Below, piece by piece: positions 59,658-64,000 of a DNA stretch of 64,000 bases. The position numbers and the translations under genes were made by a program. The notes under the pieces were generated by a model that worked only from the letters and a program-made list of their open reading frames with translations, was not told where the DNA came from and did no database searches. The first letter of the stretch is position 1. The number at the start of each line of letters is the position of its first letter. Source of the stretch: Chitinophaga sp. MM2321. Lineage in GTDB: Bacteria > Bacteroidota > Bacteroidia > Chitinophagales > Chitinophagaceae. Location of the stretch: assembly GCF_964033635.1 (NCBI RefSeq), contig NZ_OZ035533.1:4340001-4404000 (forward strand). Reading direction: 5' to 3'.

Positions 59658-60029
59658 AATGGTTGCTTTTAAAATCAAAAGCTTATTTGATGAAATGCGC
59701 TCATTCCTTTCTAATGGTTTTCAGTTTCCCAATGTAAATTGATCATCTTCTATCTTGCTTACAATCAAAATTATTTCGACCATCATGTTAGATCCGATAA
59801 GCATTTAGCATGATATTTCAATCAATAATTATACATGGTTAGAATCTGATAAATAACCTGGAGTTTCAATTGCCTTACTTGGTATGGATAATCACTTTGA
59901 GCTATCACTTAAATCTTCTTTGAGGGTTCTTTTCAAGGTAAGCCCCGCAGAAATTGGTCATATAGTTTATTGCTAAATAAAAAGACAATAAAAGGGCTGT
60001 TTAAAAATCATTCCGCTTAGAGTTAGGAA
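59658..60029. other. upstream region of small-peptide copy 1
   Basis: 372 AT-rich bases lie here without a gene. Bases near 59706-59740 are about 85% identical to 60324-60358 upstream of copy 2, so the duplication included the promoter region. The rest (59745-60029) shows no recognised feature. Confidence 0.5.
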
Positions 60030-60266
60030 TCAAATATTAAAGGTTGTAGTTGTATAAGTAGGGTAGCATGGACCAGGTATTTTTGTCGCAGGTACCAAAA
60101 TAACCCCTGTATCGGTGATTTTAGCACCTGTCTTTAAAACAGTGCAATTACCCTTTTCTGATTCTTGGGTATAAATATATTGAGAAATCCTGGCTTTAAA
60201 AGCTAGTGTTCCACCAACCGTTGCTAAAACAGCAACCGCTGTCAACATAATTTTTGCTCTTTTCAT
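60030..60266 (-). CDS. small exported peptide, copy 2
   Basis: This is a 78-residue protein starting MKRAKIML at ATG 60266. The leader is almost the same as in copy 1 (AxxMLTAVAVLATVGGTLAFKA). The mature segment diverges after the AFKA boundary but keeps two cysteines (KGNCTVLK and PGPCYPTY). It has no recognised domain. The strong conservation of the signal region against a variable mature part is typical of families of secreted peptides under diversifying selection or of peptides that share an export or processing system. Confidence 0.75.
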   Translation of the reverse strand: MKRAKIMLTAVAVLATVGGTLAFKARISQYIYTQESEKGNCTVLKTGAKITDTGVILVPATKIPGPCYPTYTTTTFNI

Positions 60267-60439
60267 AGTAAAAATGCTCTTTAAATCAAAAAGCTAAACT
60301 TTAGTTAATAAAACATGCCTACTCTTTTCTAATGGTTTTCGGCTTCTCCATGTAAATATTCTACACAAATCAGATGGCTTCTTGGGCTCCTTCATGGAAC
60401 CACTCTGTGATATCAGTACTATTAAAATCCATCATAATT

Positions 60440-60685
60440 TCAACGATTATACGTCCACCTAATAAAACTATCAGGAAAATCAATAGAACTGGATAACGTA
60501 GACACAGCTACGTAATCTTCAGTATTATCATAATAATATATATAGTTGAACATAGCGCATACTTTGCTTTTGGCAGGTCCTATATAGAGAATAGAGCAAA
60601 TACTGAAACCTTACATAAAGGCTAACGTTCCATCACCTACCCATAAAACAATAACTGTTATTAACACAATTCTCACCTTTTCCAG
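60440..60685 (-). pseudogene. decayed third copy of the small exported peptide gene
   Basis: Read on the minus strand from 60685, the frame gives LEKVRIVLITVIVLWVGDGTLAFM, then a stop codon, then YIGPAKSKVCAMF and VAVSTLSSSIDFPDSFI up to a stop at 60440. It aligns with copies 1 and 2 over its whole length. The start codon is CTG where the others have ATG, an in-frame TAA follows the AFK/AFM boundary, and the second cysteine is Phe. Upstream bases (AAGTTTAGTTTTTTAGTTT) also match copy 2. It is therefore a degraded duplicate and is not expressed as a full peptide. Confidence 0.8.
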
Positions 60686-61062
60686 AATAGAGGTTATTTC
60701 CAAACTAAAAAACTAAACTTAATGCCAATTAAATTTATCTGCACTTTTATAATTCCCGTTGTCGTCGGTTTCTCTACCTAATTTCAGGTTATATATACTA
60801 CAATCAATCACTAAGAAACGTAGCATAGGCAGGAAAAAGAGACATATAGAAATTCCATTTACGGTCATGAGGAATCATTAGCCAATCAACCATTTAATTA
60901 AAATTACACAATTAAGATTTCAAAAAATAAAATACTTTTTTTTGTTGCCTGTGCCGTATTCTGTAGCTGATGGCTTTAGGCTGCGTTGTTTTTGCAGGCC
61001 TTCTTGCTATCTTACCCATCTCAAAATAACCGTAATCGGTATCCTCCGTCGCAAAACGAAGT
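60686..61062. other. AT-rich intergenic region before AraC-family regulator
   Basis: 377 bases without a credible gene. The left end holds the decayed promoter region of the pseudogene (GGTAGAGAAACCGA-type block near 60770). The right end should hold the AraC gene promoter; no exact TAnnTTTG box was found. Confidence 0.5.
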
Positions 61063-62094
61063 ATGATGACAGCTATCCAATCCCCGGGAAGTATTCAACT
61101 CGGAATATCCGATAAAATAAGTCCACTTACAAAAGTGTATAATGCCCTTCCCTCATTTTATACCCAATACAGCGTTAATGGGGCCATAGTGCAATATACG
61201 GAGGGTAACTTCGGTTGTTTTTTCCGGCAGGAGTTGCATAACAAGGACTGGATCATTGGGTGGATGAATATTTTCATTACGCACCCACAGGTATTATGTG
61301 TGGTCTCCGCACTTCCTGTAGTGACGTTGCAGCTAAACTTGGAAGGCTCTTTTTGCACCAAGTATGGTCCACTCATGACATCACCCGGGGAATGTTCCCT
61401 TCTGTATATACCACCACGCTCAAAACATCGTTGCTATTTTAAGAAGGGTAATTACGAAACAGTCTTCATATCTTTTTCATCGCGCTACTTGGAAATATTC
61501 ATGGACCAGCATCCACTATTACATACCCTCTACCAGAACCAACAACAACATGGACCTAACACAGCAGCTCTGCCATTCTTCTATCTACCTCCTCTGGGGT
61601 TGGAAATATTACATAAGATCCGGCACTGCAATCAGGAAGGCCCGCTGCGGCAATTCAGACTTCAATGTTGGATCAATGAATTATTACTTTTATACTTTAC
61701 CTCCATTGAACAAATGAACAAGCCTACAGCAAAGCATAAAGCAGACCAAGAAAAAAGATTACAAATTGTAGAAGATTACATCAAAAAAAATTACCAGTCA
61801 AGGATTACAATCCCGGAACTGAGTAGGATAGCCGGCCTGAATACAACTAGTTTTGAGAAAGGCTTCAAGAAGCTGTTTAGACGAAATCCTAGAGAACACC
61901 TGGAGCATTACCGGATCGAGCAGGCAGCGCATTTGCTGAAGACGACAACACAATCTGTTAAGGAAATCACCTATGCAATTGGCTTCACCGATCCAAACCA
62001 TTTTTCACAGGTATTTAAGAAACATTTCAACTGCACCCCAATTTCATTTCGAAAAAATGGAGAACCTTTACATACAAATATTAGCAATAGATAG
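61063..62094 (+). CDS. AraC-family transcriptional regulator
   Basis: This is a 343-residue protein. Residues 1-230 are a variable cupin-like ligand-sensing region (for example NFGCFFRQELHNKDWIIGWMNIF and MTSPGECSLLYIPPRSKHRCYFKKG). Residues about 235-335 form the two-helix-turn-helix AraC DNA-binding domain: ITIPELSRIAGLNTTSFEKGFKKLFRRNPREHLEHYRIEQAAHLLKTTTQSVKEITYAIGFTDPNHFSQVFKKHFNCTPISFRK. The N-terminal Bacteroidota type is often linked to sugar or iron-siderophore uptake regulation. It stands between the small-peptide cluster and the flavoprotein/GT-C gene, both of which could be targets; no operator was recognised. Confidence 0.9.
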   Translation: MMTAIQSPGSIQLGISDKISPLTKVYNALPSFYTQYSVNGAIVQYTEGNFGCFFRQELHNKDWIIGWMNIFITHPQVLCVVSALPVVTLQLNLEGSFCTKYGPLMTSPGECSLLYIPPRSKHRCYFKKGNYETVFISFSSRYLEIFMDQHPLLHTLYQNQQQHGPNTAALPFFYLPPLGLEILHKIRHCNQEGPLRQFRLQCWINELLLLYFTSIEQMNKPTAKHKADQEKRLQIVEDYIKKNYQSRITIPELSRIAGLNTTSFEKGFKKLFRRNPREHLEHYRIEQAAHLLKTTTQSVKEITYAIGFTDPNHFSQVFKKHFNCTPISFRKNGEPLHTNISNR

Positions 62095-62282
62095 CCTTTA
62101 TCTTCTCGGAAAATTCATACTTTTTATTTGAAATAATGAAGATGATTACGAAAGTATTTTAAGAGATTTATAACAACAAAAAAAAACATTGCAGAAAACC
62201 CAAAGCTGGAATTATATTACCAACAACTATCATTTTCACTATGAATCTATTATTACTTAACCGGTAATATCCTTTCTTTAAG

Positions 62283-64000
62283 ATGACTAAAAAAGTTATT
62301 ATTATAGGCTCGGGACACGCAAGCCTTATTGCGGCTAGTGCATTGCTACAGCGAACAGATATTGTTCCTGTTATCCTGCAGTCATCAGGCAGCACTTTTA
62401 TTACGCATGGAATGATCGACCAGCAGCAATCTTATATATATTACAATAATAAATTATTCCCCAATCCGGTACAACTCTCCCTTGATCTATTATATAAAAT
62501 GGGCATATCTGCCAGCCTTCGCATAATTACCTCCTATCTGGCTTCACAACTATTTCCTAGCAGGAGGCAAAAGACACTGGAAGATGTAATGATTAATCGT
62601 TACGGCAAAAGCGTTTACAAATCATTTTATAAAGACTATATCGAGAAGCTATATGGTATGGCTTGCCGAGAAATTCCTGCTACCTGGGGAGTAGCTCCTA
62701 TGGACTATGTAGCTATAGATCCTTCCCTCTCCAGCCAAGTAACCACGGTGGGAGGCAAGATCTTCCCATATCACCAAACAAAGGAAATCAACATGCAAGA
62801 AGACAAGATCACTTCCATCATCGCCATCAACAATTTAACAGAGGAAGTGATTACCGTAAAAGGCGACTATTTCATTTCTACCATGCCAGTGCAGGATTTT
62901 GTCACCAGCATGAATGGACAAACACCATATGAAGTGAAAGGAGTAGTTGCTGGTCTCCAATATCGAAACAGAGTCTCCATTGGTATTCTCTTGAAAAAAT
63001 TATCCTTCCTGAGTAAAGCCACCGGTGAATGGAAACCACTGGACCTGCGGAACAGTGTTATCTATATCGCTGATAAGGATCTAAAGGTAGGATGTATTCA
63101 GCTAACCATCCCATTAAAAGATTCCATATGGATAAACATGGAATACTATTGCGCACCCGCTGATGCCCTCTGGAAACTAGCTGACGAAGACTTCCAACAA
63201 CTCGCTGTTTCAGAACTGGAAAAAAACGGCTTCGCTTGTGCTACTAATGTACTCGATACAACAATAACACGCACCGAAAAAGTATTTACTGTTTATTCTG
63301 GCACCTATGATCAGTTCAGCACCATTCATAGCTATTTGGTCAGGTATAAAAATCTGTTCTTCGTGGATGGCACGGCGACGCCTAAAGATACTAATACTGG
63401 ACTCACAGCAATGGCTGCCGTAAATAATATTCTCGCAGATATGTCGGAGAAGGGGGATACCCGGGTAATAGAACCAATAACATCTATGTCTCCCAATGAA
63501 AGCAAGACTTTAAAAGAATATGTCTTTAATACCCCTGCAAACAAATGGTACTTATGGATGGCCATTCTTGGCGTTATCGTACAGTTTGTAGTGTTTAAGT
63601 ACTTTTACCCGTTTGCAGGATTCATAGATGGAGATTCATATGTATACTTGGAAACAGCTTATCATAATCTTGATATAAACACCTACCCAATAGGTTATTC
63701 AAAGTTCTTACGACTATTTAGCGTTTTTACCAAGTACGATACTTTACTGATAGCGTTTCAATATTCTTTACTGCAGGTGAGTCTATTATCATTTATATAC
63801 ACGCTGTTCAAATTTCTCAAACCGGCGAAATGGATAAAAGTATCTCTTTTCGGATTTATGATTTTTAACCCGGTGCTATTGTATCTTAGCAATTATGTGT
63901 CAAGTGATGTATTATTCTTATCATTGAGTTTAATTTGGTTTACGTTGTTGCTTTGGATGATCTACAAGCCAACAAATCGATTAATTATATTACATGGAAT
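62283..64000 (+). CDS. UDP-galactopyranose-mutase-like FAD protein fused to a polytopic GT-C-like domain (3' end outside window)
   Basis: An open frame of at least 572 codons runs from ATG 62283 to the window edge with no stop. Residues 1-about 395 are an FAD-binding oxidoreductase of the UGM/protoporphyrinogen-oxidase type. The N-terminal dinucleotide loop is VIIIGSGHASLIAASALL (Gly9-x-Gly-x-x-Ser14 in place of the usual final Gly). The UGM-like helix segment is RYGKSVYKSFYKDYIEKLYGMACREIPATWG. The FAD-closing block is FFVDGTATPKDTNTGLTAMAAVNNILADM (from residue 360). After a linker, residues 422 on are membrane-embedded. TM1 is WYLWMAILGVIVQFVVF. A lumenal loop has DGDSYVYLETA (Asp449, Asp451) followed by YPIGYSKFLRLF, as in GT-C polyprenyl-sugar transferases. 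At least two to three further helices follow. Function unknown. The frame was checked codon by codon across the junction. Confidence 0.75.
   Translation, partial: MTKKVIIIGSGHASLIAASALLQRTDIVPVILQSSGSTFITHGMIDQQQSYIYYNNKLFPNPVQLSLDLLYKMGISASLRIITSYLASQLFPSRRQKTLEDVMINRYGKSVYKSFYKDYIEKLYGMACREIPATWGVAPMDYVAIDPSLSSQVTTVGGKIFPYHQTKEINMQEDKITSIIAINNLTEEVITVKGDYFISTMPVQDFVTSMNGQTPYEVKGVVAGLQYRNRVSIGILLKKLSFLSKATGEWKPLDLRNSVIYIADKDLKVGCIQLTIPLKDSIWINMEYYCAPADALWKLADEDFQQLAVSELEKNGFACATNVLDTTITRTEKVFTVYSGTYDQFSTIHSYLVRYKNLFFVDGTATPKDTNTGLTAMAAVNNILADMSEKGDTRVIEPITSMSPNESKTLKEYVFNTPANKWYLWMAILGVIVQFVVFKYFYPFAGFIDGDSYVYLETAYHNLDINTYPIGYSKFLRLFSVFTKYDTLLIAFQYSLLQVSLLSFIYTLFKFLKPAKWIKVSLFGFMIFNPVLLYLSNYVSSDVLFLSLSLIWFTLLLWMIYKPTNRLIILHG

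Noticed and set aside
1..64000. CRISPR array, tRNA or rRNA genes, insertion sequences, prophage
   Set aside because: No regularly spaced direct repeats with unique spacers, no cloverleaf or rRNA-like sequence, and no transposase or integrase reading frame were found in the window.

Overview
The window looks like chromosomal DNA of a Bacteroidota bacterium, most likely Chitinophagaceae and Chitinophaga-like. Evidence is the four SusC/SusD outer-membrane pairs, an ECF sigma/FecR signalling pair, many lipoproteins ending their signal peptide in xxxC-K-K, TAnnTTTG-type promoter boxes, and small secreted peptides of a kind I associate with this group. No rRNA, tRNA, CRISPR array, integrase or insertion sequence was recognised.

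Left part (1-8494, + strand): the end of a SusC receptor, a SusD lipoprotein, a GH29 alpha-L-fucosidase and a formylglycine-type sulfatase form a utilisation locus for a sulfated, fucose-containing glycan. A long nested inverted repeat follows, then a Upf1-like SF1 helicase and a secreted ThuA-like protein. 8542-22354 (- strand) is an eight-gene operon with two tandem SusC/SusD pairs, two fasciclin lipoproteins (one fused to a CBM6-like domain) and two accessory lipoproteins (DUF5007- and DUF5008-like), with no enzyme.

Centre (22355-36121): a PepSY-like secreted protein, then a three-gene RiPP cassette (Cys-rich GKCG-repeat precursor, DUF692/MNIO enzyme, DUF2063 partner) resembling HvfABC/bufferin systems. 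After it come two uncharacterised genes, a LuxE-like acyl-activating protein, a small lipoprotein, acyl-CoA carboxylase beta subunit, a divergent UbiA-like membrane protein, an M42 aminopeptidase, biotin synthase (bioB) and transketolase. Several intergenic gaps here hold dispersed palindromic repeats or hairpin terminators.

36122-45420 (- strand) is a run of eleven tightly packed genes. The upstream eight are FAD oxidoreductase, methyltransferase, type III polyketide synthase, FabI/FabL-like SDR, FabZ-like dehydratase, ketoacyl synthase, acyl carrier protein and phosphopantetheinyl transferase. They look like a complete pathway that builds a fatty starter on a dedicated ACP and turns it into an alkylresorcinol/pyrone-like phenolic, then methylates and oxidises it. 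The last three (PIG-L deacetylase, GT4 glycosyltransferase, alpha/alpha-barrel glycosidase-like) may be a separate sugar-conjugate module or a tailoring extension.

Right part: a TPR protein, a TolC/HlyD/RND tripartite efflux operon, an M15-type peptidase with a peptidoglycan-binding domain, and a sigma-FecR-SusC(STN)-SusD regulatory locus without enzymes. Then comes an AT-rich stretch with three copies of a small secreted-peptide gene (the third a pseudogene), an AraC-family regulator and, running off the right edge, a long reading frame that fuses a UDP-galactopyranose-mutase-like FAD domain to a polytopic GT-C-like membrane domain. The strongest candidates for under-described biology are the RiPP cassette, the type III PKS operon and the flavoprotein/GT-C fusion.
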